Numbered from the stretch's first letter, positions 17,133 through 25,645 are shown. The stretch: 64,000 bases of DNA from Neobacillus sp. SuZ13 (GCF_030123365.1 NZ_CP126107.1:3492001-3556000); one strand, 5' to 3'. Notes: generated from the letters alone by a model not told the origin. Numbers and translations: made by a program.

Positions 17133-17660
17133 CTAATACTCCTCTACAGTTGAAATATATGGTAAGTTTCGGTACATTTGCGCGTAATCAATCCCATAGC
17201 CGACAATGAATTCATCAGGAATGACAAAGCCTACATAATCAACGGGCAGGTCTACCTTCCTTCTTTCAGGCTTGTCTAAAAGCGTACAAATTTTAATTTG
17301 TTTCGGCTTATGTGCTTTTAAATGTCCGCGCAAGAAATGTAAAGTCAGACCGCTGTCGATAATATCCTCAACGACCAGAACATTCTGATTAGTAATATTG
17401 GCATCAAGGTCCTTCAGTAATCTTACTTTTCCTGATGACTCTGTTTCGTCCCCATAGCTAGAAACGGAAATGAAATCAATATTAATATTACCCTTCATCT
17501 CACGAATCAAATCCGCAGCGAAGATAAACGATCCTTTTAAGACGACGATTAGAATAATGTCCTCATTATTGAAGTCTTTTTCAATTTGTTCCGCTAACAG
17601 CTTCACTCTGTCTTTAATTTCTGTTTCAGAAATCATCACATCTTTAATTCTATAACCCAC
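17133..17660 (-). CDS. hpt: Hypoxanthine phosphoribosyltransferase, stand-alone copy
   Basis: About 175 aa. It transfers phosphoribosyl from PRPP to hypoxanthine or guanine. The PRPP loop VVEDIIDSGLTL, the upstream VLKGSFIFAADL, the flexible-loop SSYG and the C-terminal DEFIVGYGIDYAQMYRNLPYI are all present. In Bacillus the main copy sits between tilS and ftsH; this one is isolated, so it is likely a paralogue. The frame opens at a GTG (17669), but GGGGTGG fits a GTG three codons later (17660, 5-nt spacing). A 182-bp repeat ends 16 bp upstream of the first GTG and occupies the place where the promoter should be. Confidence 0.88.
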   Translation of the reverse strand: MGYRIKDVMISETEIKDRVKLLAEQIEKDFNNEDIILIVVLKGSFIFAADLIREMKGNINIDFISVSSYGDETESSGKVRLLKDLDANITNQNVLVVEDIIDSGLTLHFLRGHLKAHKPKQIKICTLLDKPERRKVDLPVDYVGFVIPDEFIVGYGIDYAQMYRNLPYISTVEEY

Positions 17661-17684
17661 AAATTCCACCCCGTTCTAAAATTA

Positions 17685-17866
17685 GGCTGTGTTAAATTAG
17701 TCTGTTGATTTCCGCTCCAGGCACTTCGCTTTCTGCGGGCGTGCCGGGGAGCCTCCTCGTCGCTTTGCTCCTGCGGGGTCTCCCCTGCCCCGTACTCCCG
17801 CAGGAGTCTTCGTGCCTTCCACTCCAATCAACAGAGTGTCAAAATCAATTATCCTTTAACACAGCC
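17685..17866. repeat. MITE-like element A, copy 1 (182 bp)
   Basis: Terminal inverted repeats GGCTGTGTTAAA and TTTAACACAGCC bound a GC-rich interior with strong self-complementarity (CCTGCGGGGTCTCCCCTGCC and CCCGCAGG segments, and TGTTGATT/AATCAACA arms). A second copy lies at 21874-22058 with the same order of blocks. No open frame and no transposase are present. Confidence 0.85.
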
Positions 17867-17876
17867 AATAATTAAA

Positions 17877-17921
17877 AAGCCAATGCGAAAAATCATCTAG
17901 TTTGATTTTTCGCATTGGCTT
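17877..17921 (-). terminator. Terminator of adhE
   Basis: A perfect 19-bp stem (AAGCCAATGCGAAAAATCA and its complement) is followed by T5 on the minus strand, 7 bp beyond the adhE stop. Confidence 0.9.
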
Positions 17922-17927
17922 CGATTG

Positions 17928-20531
17928 TTATACTCCTTTATATGCTTGTCGGTAAATTTCTGCTAATTCGGTTACTAATGGAAGCTTAGGATTCGCTGTG
18001 GTGCATTGGTCTTCGAAAGCCCGATCTGCTAAATAGTCAATTTTGCTTTCAAATTCAGCTTTATTAATATGATTTGCTTTAAGGCTCATTGGCACTTCCA
18101 GTTCCTGTGTCAATTTAATAATGGCTTGAACGAGGCTCTCTACACCTTCCTCGGTGGTACTTGCAGGTAATCCTAGAATTCTAGCGATTTCAGCATAACG
18201 TTTGTCAGCTTTGTAATGATTGTACTTCGGAAAAGCTGTAAATTTCTTTGGCTTGGTGGCATTATAGCGTATAACATGTGGCATAAGTACAGCATTTGCC
18301 CGACCATGTGCAATATGGAACTCTGCTCCCAATTTATGGGCAAGACTATGGTTTATTCCTAAAAATGCGTTAGCGAACGCCATACCGGCAATAGTTGATG
18401 CATTATGAACCTTTTCACGAGCTTCTTCATCCTGGCCGTTTTTGTAGGCTCTTGGCAGGTACTCAAATACGAGTTGGATGGCTTTAATTGCGAGGCCATC
18501 AGTAAAATCATTTGCCATACAGGACACATATGCTTCAATGGCGTGTGTCAAGACGTCCAATCCTGTATCGGCGGTAATGTGTTTTGGCACCGTCATCACA
18601 AATTGCGGATCGATAATGGCTACGTCAGGTGTTAATTCATAATCAGCAAGCGGATATTTAATATTTGCTTCTTTATCAGTAATGACTGAGAAAGACGTTA
18701 CTTCCGAGCCTGTTCCAGAAGTGGTAGGAATGGCCACAAATTGTGCTCTTTGGCCAAGATTAGGATATTTTACAATCCGTTTTCGAATATCTAAGAATTT
18801 TTGTTTTAAGCCAAAGAATTCGGTATCTGGATGCTCATAGAACAACCACATTCCTTTGGCAGCATCCATGGCAGAACCGCCGCCAAGTGCAATGATTACG
18901 TCAGGCTGGAAATTAGCCATCATTTCTGCACCCTTCATCACCGTTTCAATGGACGGATCTGGTTCTACTTCTGAAAAGATTTCACAATGCACATAATCAG
19001 GACGTTTTCTTAAATAATATAGGACTTTATCAACATAACCTAATTTCACCATTCCAGGGTCTGTGACAATAAAGGCTTTTGAAATTTTCGGCATTTTAGC
19101 TAGGTACTGTGTCGAGTTTTTTTCGAAATATATTTTAGAAGGTACTTTAAACCACTGCATATTAATGTTCCTTTTCGCTACTTTTTTGATATTAATTAAG
19201 TGAATAGTACCCACGTTTGTAGAGACAGAGTTTCCGCCATACGTTCCGCAGCCGAGAGTCAATGACGGCATGTAGGCATTGTAAATATCACCAATCGCAC
19301 CTTGTGAGGATGGGGCGTTGACAATAATACGTCCTGCTCTCATCCGTAAGCCGAACTTCTTAATCACCGATTGGTCAGTGGTATGAATAACAGCGGAGTG
19401 CCCTAAACCGCCAAACTCCAGCATTTCCTCGGCCCGTTTCAATCCTTCTTCAAGACTACTAACCTTATAACATGCAAGGACTGGGCTTAATTTTTCCCGA
19501 GAAAGCGGGAATTCAGGTCCGACTCCAGTTAATTCTGCGACAAGAATCTTTGTTTCGTCAGGAACCTTCACTCCAGCCATTTTAGCAATTTTAGCCGCAG
19601 CCATCCCAACAATATCAGGGTTAACAGCACAAGAATGTTCATTAATTACTAATTTTTCGACCTTCGCTTTTTCTTCTTCGGTTAAAAAATAACAATTATT
19701 CGCTATCATTTCTTGTTTTACACCATCGTAAATTTCTTTATCAATAATAACCGCTTGTTCAGAGGCACAAATCATCCCATTGTCAAAGGTCTTTGATAAA
19801 ATTAAGTCGTTCACTGCTTGTTGGAGATTCGCTGTTTTTTCAATATAGCAAGGGACATTTCCTGGTCCAACACCCAGTGCAGGCTTACCTGAACTATATG
19901 CAGATTTCACCATCCCTGCTCCGCCAGTGGCAAGAATTAATGAAATTTTCGAATGGTTCATTAAGGCTTGAGTAGCTTCGAGCGACGGTGTATCAATCCA
20001 TTGAATACAATTTTCTGGTGCTCCTGCCTTAATGGCCGCATCTCTTAGGACTCTTGCCGCTTCACTGCTGCATTTTTGTGCGGATGGATGGAAGGCAAAA
20101 ATAATTGGATTTCTCGTTTTTATCGAAATAAGTGCTTTAAACATCGTGGTTGAAGTTGGGTTAGTTACAGGAGTTACTCCGGCTATAACCCCTACTGGTT
20201 CCGCGATTTCTATCATACCTTCATGTTCATTTTCGTTAATAATTCCAACAGTTTTATCGTATTTGATATTATGATAGACATATTCGGTAGCAAACATATT
20301 TTTAATAATTTTATCTTCGTAAACGCCTCTCCCAGTTTCTTCCACCGCTAATTTCGCAAGCGGCATATGCTGGTCAAGACCTGCCAAAGCCATTTCTTTG
20401 ACAATTTCATTGATCATTTCTTGGTTAAAGCTGCGAAACTCAGCCAATGCTTTTAGACCATTCTCGACCAGAACGTCCACCATCTTTGTTACATTTTGTT
20501 TTTCTTTAACTGTCTTTTCTACAATTGCCAT
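17928..20531 (-). CDS. adhE: Bifunctional acetaldehyde-CoA/alcohol dehydrogenase AdhE
   Basis: 867 aa. It reduces acetyl-CoA to acetaldehyde and then ethanol, regenerating NAD+ during oxygen limitation. The N-terminal aldehyde dehydrogenase half (about residues 1-445) has the catalytic cysteine in NGMICASEQAV. The C-terminal iron-dependent alcohol dehydrogenase half (about 455-867) has GGGSAMDAAKG, PTTSGTGSEVT and the metal histidines in GINHSLAHKLG and HIAHGRAN. These proteins form spirosomes. GGAGG lies 7 nt before the ATG. Two Rex-like boxes upstream fit repression at high NAD+/NADH. Full length, monocistronic. Confidence 0.96.
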   Translation of the reverse strand: MAIVEKTVKEKQNVTKMVDVLVENGLKALAEFRSFNQEMINEIVKEMALAGLDQHMPLAKLAVEETGRGVYEDKIIKNMFATEYVYHNIKYDKTVGIINENEHEGMIEIAEPVGVIAGVTPVTNPTSTTMFKALISIKTRNPIIFAFHPSAQKCSSEAARVLRDAAIKAGAPENCIQWIDTPSLEATQALMNHSKISLILATGGAGMVKSAYSSGKPALGVGPGNVPCYIEKTANLQQAVNDLILSKTFDNGMICASEQAVIIDKEIYDGVKQEMIANNCYFLTEEEKAKVEKLVINEHSCAVNPDIVGMAAAKIAKMAGVKVPDETKILVAELTGVGPEFPLSREKLSPVLACYKVSSLEEGLKRAEEMLEFGGLGHSAVIHTTDQSVIKKFGLRMRAGRIIVNAPSSQGAIGDIYNAYMPSLTLGCGTYGGNSVSTNVGTIHLINIKKVAKRNINMQWFKVPSKIYFEKNSTQYLAKMPKISKAFIVTDPGMVKLGYVDKVLYYLRKRPDYVHCEIFSEVEPDPSIETVMKGAEMMANFQPDVIIALGGGSAMDAAKGMWLFYEHPDTEFFGLKQKFLDIRKRIVKYPNLGQRAQFVAIPTTSGTGSEVTSFSVITDKEANIKYPLADYELTPDVAIIDPQFVMTVPKHITADTGLDVLTHAIEAYVSCMANDFTDGLAIKAIQLVFEYLPRAYKNGQDEEAREKVHNASTIAGMAFANAFLGINHSLAHKLGAEFHIAHGRANAVLMPHVIRYNATKPKKFTAFPKYNHYKADKRYAEIARILGLPASTTEEGVESLVQAIIKLTQELEVPMSLKANHINKAEFESKIDYLADRAFEDQCTTANPKLPLVTELAEIYRQAYKGV

Positions 20532-20556
20532 GGTAATACCTCCGTTTAATAATTAT

Positions 20557-20574
20557 TTGTGAAACTTTTCACAA
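20557..20574. promoter_or_regulatory. Rex box 1 of adhE
   Basis: TTGTGAAACTTTTCACAA matches the Rex palindrome closely. It directly abuts a TATAAT -10 (minus strand, near 20575-20580), so bound Rex would block polymerase. Confidence 0.75.
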
Positions 20575-20624
20575 ATTATATTAAAAATATAATCTAATAA
20601 GCGGGTATTTTCTGGATGTTTTTT

Positions 20625-20642
20625 TTGTGAATAATTTCACAT
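20625..20642. promoter_or_regulatory. Rex box 2 of adhE
   Basis: TTGTGAATAATTTCACAT is a second Rex-type palindrome, centred 68 bp from box 1. Confidence 0.7.
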
Positions 20643-20686
20643 AATTGGTTAAAAAAAATGTTTTTACACCTTAGTTCTTCAGTTGG

Positions 20687-20914
20687 TTATTCACACACGG
20701 GATTCCGGGGAATCTTTTCAAATAAAATGTCTGTTAGAACCTTTGAGTATTTTTTTACAATAATGACATAATTTACAGTCCAAATATAAGCGGGGATTTC
20801 TTCATTTTCTTTGAAATACATTGCCTCAAATTCGTCTCCGATTGTTTCTTCGAATAATTCCAATGTATAGGTTTCAGAATCTGTAGCGAAGGTTTTCCAT
20901 TCACAAACCATCAT
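20687..20914 (-). CDS. Hypothetical 75-aa acidic protein
   Basis: I do not recognise this small protein. It is acidic in the first half (ELFEETIGDEFEAMYF), has a hydrophobic beta-like stretch (YIWTVNYVIIVKK) and ends in a basic segment. There is no signal peptide. AGGAG lies 9 nt before the ATG, and the frame is clean, so I believe it is real. It is transcribed toward adhE, from which it is separated by the Rex boxes. Confidence 0.65.
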   Translation of the reverse strand: MMVCEWKTFATDSETYTLELFEETIGDEFEAMYFKENEEIPAYIWTVNYVIIVKKYSKVLTDILFEKIPRNPVCE

Positions 20915-21035
20915 GTCTTATCACTCCTTGTTTGTTTATGGATTTATCATAACATAGATTTATGACAAGAAATTGTGAAGTATTGAACAAAGTGTGAATC
21001 ATTTTTAAATTATAGATTTAACACTTTTTAAATAG

Positions 21036-21068
21036 GGGTTACGGTCATTCCGCTTTTAACCGTAACCG
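21036..21068. terminator. Terminator-like hairpin after chbG
   Basis: GGTTACGGT and ACCGTAACC arms with a 13-nt loop, 33 bp beyond the chbG stop. The T-tract is better on the plus strand than on minus. Confidence 0.5.
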
Positions 21069-21100
21069 TTTTCAAACCTGTTTCGAGTATTAACCGCCTT

Positions 21101-21808
21101 CTAAATTAACACAATTCCTTCTGGTAGTTTAATAGAAGTCAGAATGTCCGTCTCCCTCACACGATCCTCTGCATAAGAGGAACCACTCAAAATCTCGTGA
21201 TCCAGATAACCCGGGTGACACATTACTTCGACCGTTTGCCCGTCATGACCTCGCGTGACCAGTTTCTCAAAGTAATCGTATGTCGCTCCCTCTCCATAAA
21301 AGTCATGTAAAAACACATCCGAAAATGCAGCAACTCCTTCTACTGCATCCATTGAAAAACGTCTTGCACTTAAATCATATTTTTTTGCCAGCATTTGCAC
21401 CACCGGTAAAAATTCTGGAATCGTATGGACATGATGATGGCTGTCAAAATGAGTCGGTGTAAGCCCTGTATCTAGAAACTTGTCAATTTGCGCACTCCAC
21501 TCTCTTGCCAGTTCATCAAGGGATATCTCCCGTTGCTCTTTGAATTCAGAAATTCGTTTAAAACTGCCACTCTCATTAACTAATGAAGGAACGTCTGTTA
21601 AAAGCGGCTTCCCACACGTGAGGACCAGATGAATCCCGACTTGAAGTTTTGGACTAGCTTTCGTAAGCTCCACAGCATGCGTCACACCAGGCATATTCAT
21701 CATCATCGTGGTGGAATTAACAATGCCATTTTTATGTGCATCAATAATTCCATAATTAATCCCTCTTGAATACCCAAAATCATCTGCATTTACAATTAAC
21801 TTAATCAA
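21101..21808 (-). CDS. chbG: Chitooligosaccharide deacetylase ChbG (YdjC family)
   Basis: 235 aa. YdjC-family carbohydrate deacetylase. In E. coli ChbG removes an acetyl group from N,N'-diacetylchitobiose 6-phosphate so that the GH4 glucosidase can act. The metal and catalytic residues are visible in NADDFGYS (residues 7-14), GIHLVLT and FDSHHHVHTIP. Translation starts at TTG (21808), with AGGAGG 10 nt upstream. It is the last gene of the PTS operon, separated from chbF by an inserted repeat and a terminator hairpin. The gap may reduce its cotranscription. Its presence argues for chitobiose over cellobiose as substrate. Confidence 0.85.
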   Translation of the reverse strand: MIKLIVNADDFGYSRGINYGIIDAHKNGIVNSTTMMMNMPGVTHAVELTKASPKLQVGIHLVLTCGKPLLTDVPSLVNESGSFKRISEFKEQREISLDELAREWSAQIDKFLDTGLTPTHFDSHHHVHTIPEFLPVVQMLAKKYDLSARRFSMDAVEGVAAFSDVFLHDFYGEGATYDYFEKLVTRGHDGQTVEVMCHPGYLDHEILSGSSYAEDRVRETDILTSIKLPEGIVLI

Positions 21809-21836
21809 ATGGTTATAACCTCCTCGTTGAGCAGTG

Positions 21837-21862
21837 AAAAGGCAGCAGATCCGCTGCCTTTT
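21837..21862 (-). terminator. Terminator downstream of chbF and the repeat
   Basis: The stem AAAAGGCAGC/GCTGCCTTTT has a 6-nt loop. Element A copy 2 separates it from the chbF stop codon, which suggests it was the original chbF (or operon-internal) terminator before insertion. Confidence 0.7.
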
Positions 21863-21873
21863 CGATAATTTTT

Positions 21874-22058
21874 GGCTGTGTTAACCTGTCTGTTGATTTC
21901 CGTTCCAGGCACTTCGCTTTCCGCGGACGTTGCGGGGAGCCTCCTCGGCGCTTTTAGCGCCTGCGGGGTCTCCCCTGCCCCGTACTCCCGCAGGAGTCTT
22001 CGCGCCTTCCACTCCTATCAACAGAGTGTCAAAATCAGAATTAACTTTTAATACAGCC
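21874..22058. repeat. MITE-like element A, copy 2 (185 bp)
   Basis: Starts GGCTGTGTTAA and ends TTAATACAGCC (one mismatch in the inverted repeat). The interior follows copy 1 block by block, with the same orientation. It begins only 6 bp after the chbF stop codon, between chbF and chbG. Confidence 0.85.
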
Positions 22059-22063
22059 TAATT

Positions 22064-23377
22064 TTAGAAAAACTGAGGTAAATACTTCTTATGCGCTTCT
22101 AACATTTCGTCGACGATTTGTTTCGCAATGGTATCAGAAGCAACCAAAGGATTAATGGTTAACGCGAGAATTGCTAGATTATAATCACCCGTAACAGCGG
22201 CTTCTGCTGCCACCCGTTCAAATGATTTAATTTGTTGAACAAGGCCTCGGACCGGAACTGGGAGATCACCCATCACAAGTGGCTTTGGCCCCTCTTTTGT
22301 TATGATGCAGCTAACCTCAACAGCAGAATCATTAGGAATGCTTGCAATAGAACCATTATTTAACGTATTAACCGGTTGAATATCCCCTGTGTCATTATAA
22401 ATAGAAGAAATCAACCGGACCGCGGCATCACTGTAATAAGCTCCCCCCCGTTTTTCAAGTTGTGGAGGTTTAATGGACAAGTTGGGATCTTTATAAAGTT
22501 CAAAGAGATCCTCCTCTAACTTTTTCACTACTTCCGCACGTGTCCCAACCGTTTCCGCATTTTTGATGTCTTTTTCCACCATTTCACGACTTTTGTAATA
22601 ATAATTGTGATACGGACATGGAAGGACCCCTAAAGCCCGGATAAATTCAGGCTCCCAGCGTTGACCCTGTATATTTTTCACAAAGCTTGAATTTTCAGGA
22701 TTTGTTAAAAATTCGATGACTCGATCTTTTACACTTACCCCATCCACGTATACATCTAAGCCGTACACCATGTGATTTAAACCGGCAAAGTCAATGCGGA
22801 CGCGGGAATGTTCAACATTTAGTAGTTTTGCAATTCCCATTTCCATCCCAATCGGTACATTACAGAGTCCGACGACCTTCCGATGATCACTATAGCGAAG
22901 AACCGCTTCCGTCACCATCCCTGCTGGATTGGTAAAGTTAACGAGCCAGGCTTCTGGACAAAGTTCCTTCATATCTTTAACAATATCCAAAATAACCGGG
23001 ATTGTACGAAGACCTTTAAAAAGTCCGCCTGGTCCGTTAGTTTCTTGGCCAAGAACCCCATACTTTAATGGGATTCTTTCATCTTTTGCCCTGGCGTCAA
23101 GGAGACCCACCCGAAATTGTGTGGTCACAAAATCGGCATCCTTTAAAGCTTCTCTTCGATCGAGTGTTAAGTGCACTTCGACAGGAAGTCCTGCTTTTTG
23201 AAACATCCGTTTTGCTAAGTTCCCAACAATCTCTAATTTCTCTTTTCCTTCCTCGACGTCCACAAGCCAAAGTTCGCGTAATGGTAGTTCGTTGTATCGT
23301 TTGATCAATCCTTCGACCAGCTCGGGTGTATAACTCGAACCGCCGCCAATGGTGGTAATTTTAATTGATTTAGTCAA
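22064..23377 (-). CDS. chbF: 6-phospho-beta-glucosidase, GH4 (ChbF/LicH type)
   Basis: 437 aa. An NAD+- and Mn2+-dependent glycosidase that hydrolyses phosphorylated disaccharides made by the PTS. The Rossmann loop TIGGGSSYTPEL starts at residue 8, the metal cysteine is in VGLCNVPIGM and the following histidine in GLNHMVYG; NFTNPAGMVTEA is typical of the family. It starts at TTG with GGGAGG 10 nt upstream. It follows the EIIA gene by 19 nt. The substrate may be chitobiose 6-phosphate (given ChbG) or cellobiose 6-phosphate. Confidence 0.92.
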   Translation of the reverse strand: MTKSIKITTIGGGSSYTPELVEGLIKRYNELPLRELWLVDVEEGKEKLEIVGNLAKRMFQKAGLPVEVHLTLDRREALKDADFVTTQFRVGLLDARAKDERIPLKYGVLGQETNGPGGLFKGLRTIPVILDIVKDMKELCPEAWLVNFTNPAGMVTEAVLRYSDHRKVVGLCNVPIGMEMGIAKLLNVEHSRVRIDFAGLNHMVYGLDVYVDGVSVKDRVIEFLTNPENSSFVKNIQGQRWEPEFIRALGVLPCPYHNYYYKSREMVEKDIKNAETVGTRAEVVKKLEEDLFELYKDPNLSIKPPQLEKRGGAYYSDAAVRLISSIYNDTGDIQPVNTLNNGSIASIPNDSAVEVSCIITKEGPKPLVMGDLPVPVRGLVQQIKSFERVAAEAAVTGDYNLAILALTINPLVASDTIAKQIVDEMLEAHKKYLPQFF

Positions 23378-23396
23378 TTTCTATGAACCTCCCACT

Positions 23397-23717
23397 TTAT
23401 TGAGTATTCATTTCTTGGCGAATCTCAACAATCTCTCTTGCTAAATCTATTAATGTGATAGCCGTCATTAAATGATCCTGTGCATGGACTAGGATAATGG
23501 GGATGTCGAAATCCTTACCCTCCGCTTCCGCTTGGATCAATTGTGTTTGAAAGCGATGGGCATGGATAATTTCACCATCAGCCTCTGAAAGTTTTTCCAG
23601 TGCAGATGTGAAGTCTTTTTCTTTGGCTGTAAAAATTGCTTCCATGGCGAGACTTCTGGCATTTCCACTGTGCAAAATTAATTGAAATGAGAGCTGGTAC
23701 AATTCTTCCTTCGTCAT
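23397..23717 (-). CDS. chbA: PTS lactose/cellobiose-family EIIA
   Basis: 106 aa, a soluble three-helix protein that accepts phosphate from HPr and passes it to EIIB. The phospho-accepting histidine lies in VHAQDHLMTAI (about residue 80), as in all EIIA-Lac/Chb proteins. GGGGGG stands 6 nt before the ATG. Third gene of the operon. Confidence 0.92.
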   Translation of the reverse strand: MTKEELYQLSFQLILHSGNARSLAMEAIFTAKEKDFTSALEKLSEADGEIIHAHRFQTQLIQAEAEGKDFDIPIILVHAQDHLMTAITLIDLAREIVEIRQEMNTQ

Positions 23718-23776
23718 CTTTGTCCCCCCCGCCTAGATACATGCCAAGAGCTTGCCAGATGGCAAGCCCTAGTATT

Positions 23777-25099
23777 CTATTGTTCTTTACTAGATCCTTT
23801 TTCAACATTAAAGTTTTGTTTATCCCACATTCTAAAAAATGGATAGTAAATCGCAAAGGCTACGACTAGATTTATCACTTGCATTAACGCCCCTCTGATA
23901 TTTCCGCCCGTTGCTAGATATCCGCCGATAATTGGAGGAGTCGTCCAAGGAACGGCTACACCAGCTGTTTTCGGAGCAAAACCAGTGCTCATCCCGATAT
24001 AAGTCGTAATGGTGAGTGCCAACGGTGTTAAAATAAATGGAATAATGAGCAGTGGATTCAATACAATCGGCGCCCCGAAAGTAATCGGTTCATTAATATT
24101 GAATATTCCTGGTCCGATCGCCAGACGGCCTAATTGCTTGGATTGCTGACTCTTCGCCATAAATAACATCATGATAGCAAAAACAAATGTTGCACCAGAA
24201 CCGCCCATATAAATGAAAATATCAAAGAATTGTTGGGAAATGATATTTGGAATTTCATCTCCAGCTTGAAGCGCCAAGCGGTTCGCGTCCGTTTGGGCTA
24301 ACCAAATTGGTGCCATAACACCGCCCACAATACTTGCACCATGCAATCCAGTGGACCATAAGAGTTGAACAAAGAAGACGGCAATTAGTGCACCAATCAG
24401 TGTCCCTCCAAGCGCACCAAGTGGTTCTTGCAACAGTTGCCCAACAACATTATGCAAGCTTTCAAATGATGTGTTTTCGATGAGCAAACGAATAATCCAA
24501 ACGCAAAGAATAACTAAAAATCCTGGGAATAAAGCGACAAATGATTTACTTACACTTGGCGGTACACCATCGGGCATTTTTATAACAATATTTTTTTGGA
24601 TAATATATCGATAAATTTCAGTTGAAAACATTGCTAGAATCATTGCAACAAACAAACCTTTACTGCCTAAAAGAGCCATTGGCAATACACCGCCTACTTG
24701 TACAGCCTCCGTTGCTCCTTCTGGGGTAAACATCGTGAAATAAGGAGTGGCAAGAATAAAAGCAGCGACAGAAATGGCACCAGCACTCAATGGATCGACC
24801 TTGTATTGTTCAGCCAGACGGTAGGCTATACCGAACGCTGCAATCAGCGCCATAATATCAAAGGTTGCGCTTACAGGATATAGAAGTTTAGTCAACCAGG
24901 CATCTCCGAATGTCCGGGTCATAAATTCCGGATATCCATCAATAGGTAAAAATCCCAAAATTAAAAAAATGGATCCAATGATGAGTAGAGGCATGGTTAA
25001 AATGATTCCATCACGCAATGCTTGTAAGTGTCTTTGACCCGCAATCCTGCCTGCGACTGGCATAACCTTCTCTTCTAACATCTGATTAAATTTGCTCAT
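23777..25099 (-). CDS. chbC: PTS lactose/cellobiose-family EIIC permease
   Basis: 440 aa with about ten hydrophobic segments. It is the membrane channel of the disaccharide PTS. The EIIC signatures GSIFLILGFLPIDG, FNINEPITFGAPI (the conserved NEP motif) and TPPIIGGYLATGG are visible. It follows EIIB by 22 nt and precedes EIIA by 59 nt. Length is normal for EIIC of the Lac/Chb family, with no fused EIIB. Confidence 0.94.
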   Translation of the reverse strand: MSKFNQMLEEKVMPVAGRIAGQRHLQALRDGIILTMPLLIIGSIFLILGFLPIDGYPEFMTRTFGDAWLTKLLYPVSATFDIMALIAAFGIAYRLAEQYKVDPLSAGAISVAAFILATPYFTMFTPEGATEAVQVGGVLPMALLGSKGLFVAMILAMFSTEIYRYIIQKNIVIKMPDGVPPSVSKSFVALFPGFLVILCVWIIRLLIENTSFESLHNVVGQLLQEPLGALGGTLIGALIAVFFVQLLWSTGLHGASIVGGVMAPIWLAQTDANRLALQAGDEIPNIISQQFFDIFIYMGGSGATFVFAIMMLFMAKSQQSKQLGRLAIGPGIFNINEPITFGAPIVLNPLLIIPFILTPLALTITTYIGMSTGFAPKTAGVAVPWTTPPIIGGYLATGGNIRGALMQVINLVVAFAIYYPFFRMWDKQNFNVEKGSSKEQ

Positions 25100-25121
25100 A
25101 TCTTTTCACCCCTATGTGAAG

Positions 25122-25427
25122 TTATGAATCTAGTAGATTTTTGGCAAATTTTAATACTTCAGCCCCATTACACATCCCATAATGAACGGTATTAATTAAA
25201 TCAACGGGTATCCCTTTTTCTAATCCTGCTTTTTTTAATTTAGGGAGCAGGTATCGAACCTGTGGACCTACCAATAACACATCAGCTTGATCAAGATGGT
25301 TATTCACTTCGTTCGCACTTACTGCCCATATTTTCGCTGAAATTCCTTCAGCTTTTGCTGCAGCTTCCATTTTCGTTACCAATAAGCTGGTCGACATGCC
25401 TGCAGCACAGCATAATAAGATGTTCAT
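25122..25427 (-). CDS. chbB: PTS lactose/cellobiose-family EIIB
   Basis: 101 aa, soluble. The phosphocysteine is in [17 protein letters not shown] near the N-terminus, followed by the family pattern [11 protein letters not shown] and [12 protein letters not shown]. The open frame extends 21 codons further upstream, but those codons run through a cre site, while GGAGG lies 6 nt before the ATG at 25427. This start is therefore clear. First gene of the operon chbB-chbC-chbA-chbF-chbG. Confidence 0.93.
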   Translation of the reverse strand: MNILLCCAAGMSTSLLVTKMEAAAKAEGISAKIWAVSANEVNNHLDQADVLLVGPQVRYLLPKLKKAGLEKGIPVDLINTVHYGMCNGAEVLKFAKNLLDS

Positions 25428-25453
25428 TGCAAACCTCCTTCCTTTTACTATTT

Positions 25454-25467
25454 TGTAACCGCTTACA
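25454..25467. promoter_or_regulatory. Catabolite-responsive element (cre) of the chb operon
   Basis: TGTAACCGCTTACA fits the CcpA consensus TGWAANCGNTNWCA at every position. It lies 27 bp upstream of chbB, so CcpA would block transcription when glucose is present. Confidence 0.85.
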
Positions 25468-25536
25468 AACATGGTGAAAAATTTTTCCATTGTGATTAAC
25501 TTTGGATGTACTAATAAGCTTCCTCCATGTCAAGAA

Positions 25537-25586
25537 TTTTGTCCCGCCCTAATATATATTTCATCACCAAAAAAATTAGGACAAAA
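25537..25586. promoter_or_regulatory. Interrupted inverted repeat upstream of the chb operon
   Basis: TTTTGTCCCGCCCTAAT and ATTAGGACAAAA form arms with a 4-base bulge around a 21-bp AT-rich centre. TTGACA occurs next to it on the minus strand. It may be the site for a substrate-specific regulator, since no regulator gene lies in the operon. Confidence 0.35.
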
Positions 25587-25645
25587 AGTTCTATTTACAA
25601 GGTGATAAAAACGTCCCGATTCTTAAATTAGCAAAAAGATAAAAA

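Noticed and set aside
17685..17866. Element A as a riboswitch or T-box for hpt
   Set aside because: The same sequence recurs downstream of an unrelated gene (chbF) with terminal inverted repeats, so it is a dispersed element and not a gene-specific leader.
25428..25490. 21-residue upstream extension of the EIIB protein
   Set aside because: It reads through the cre site and lacks homology to EIIB; GGAGG directly precedes the ATG at 25427.
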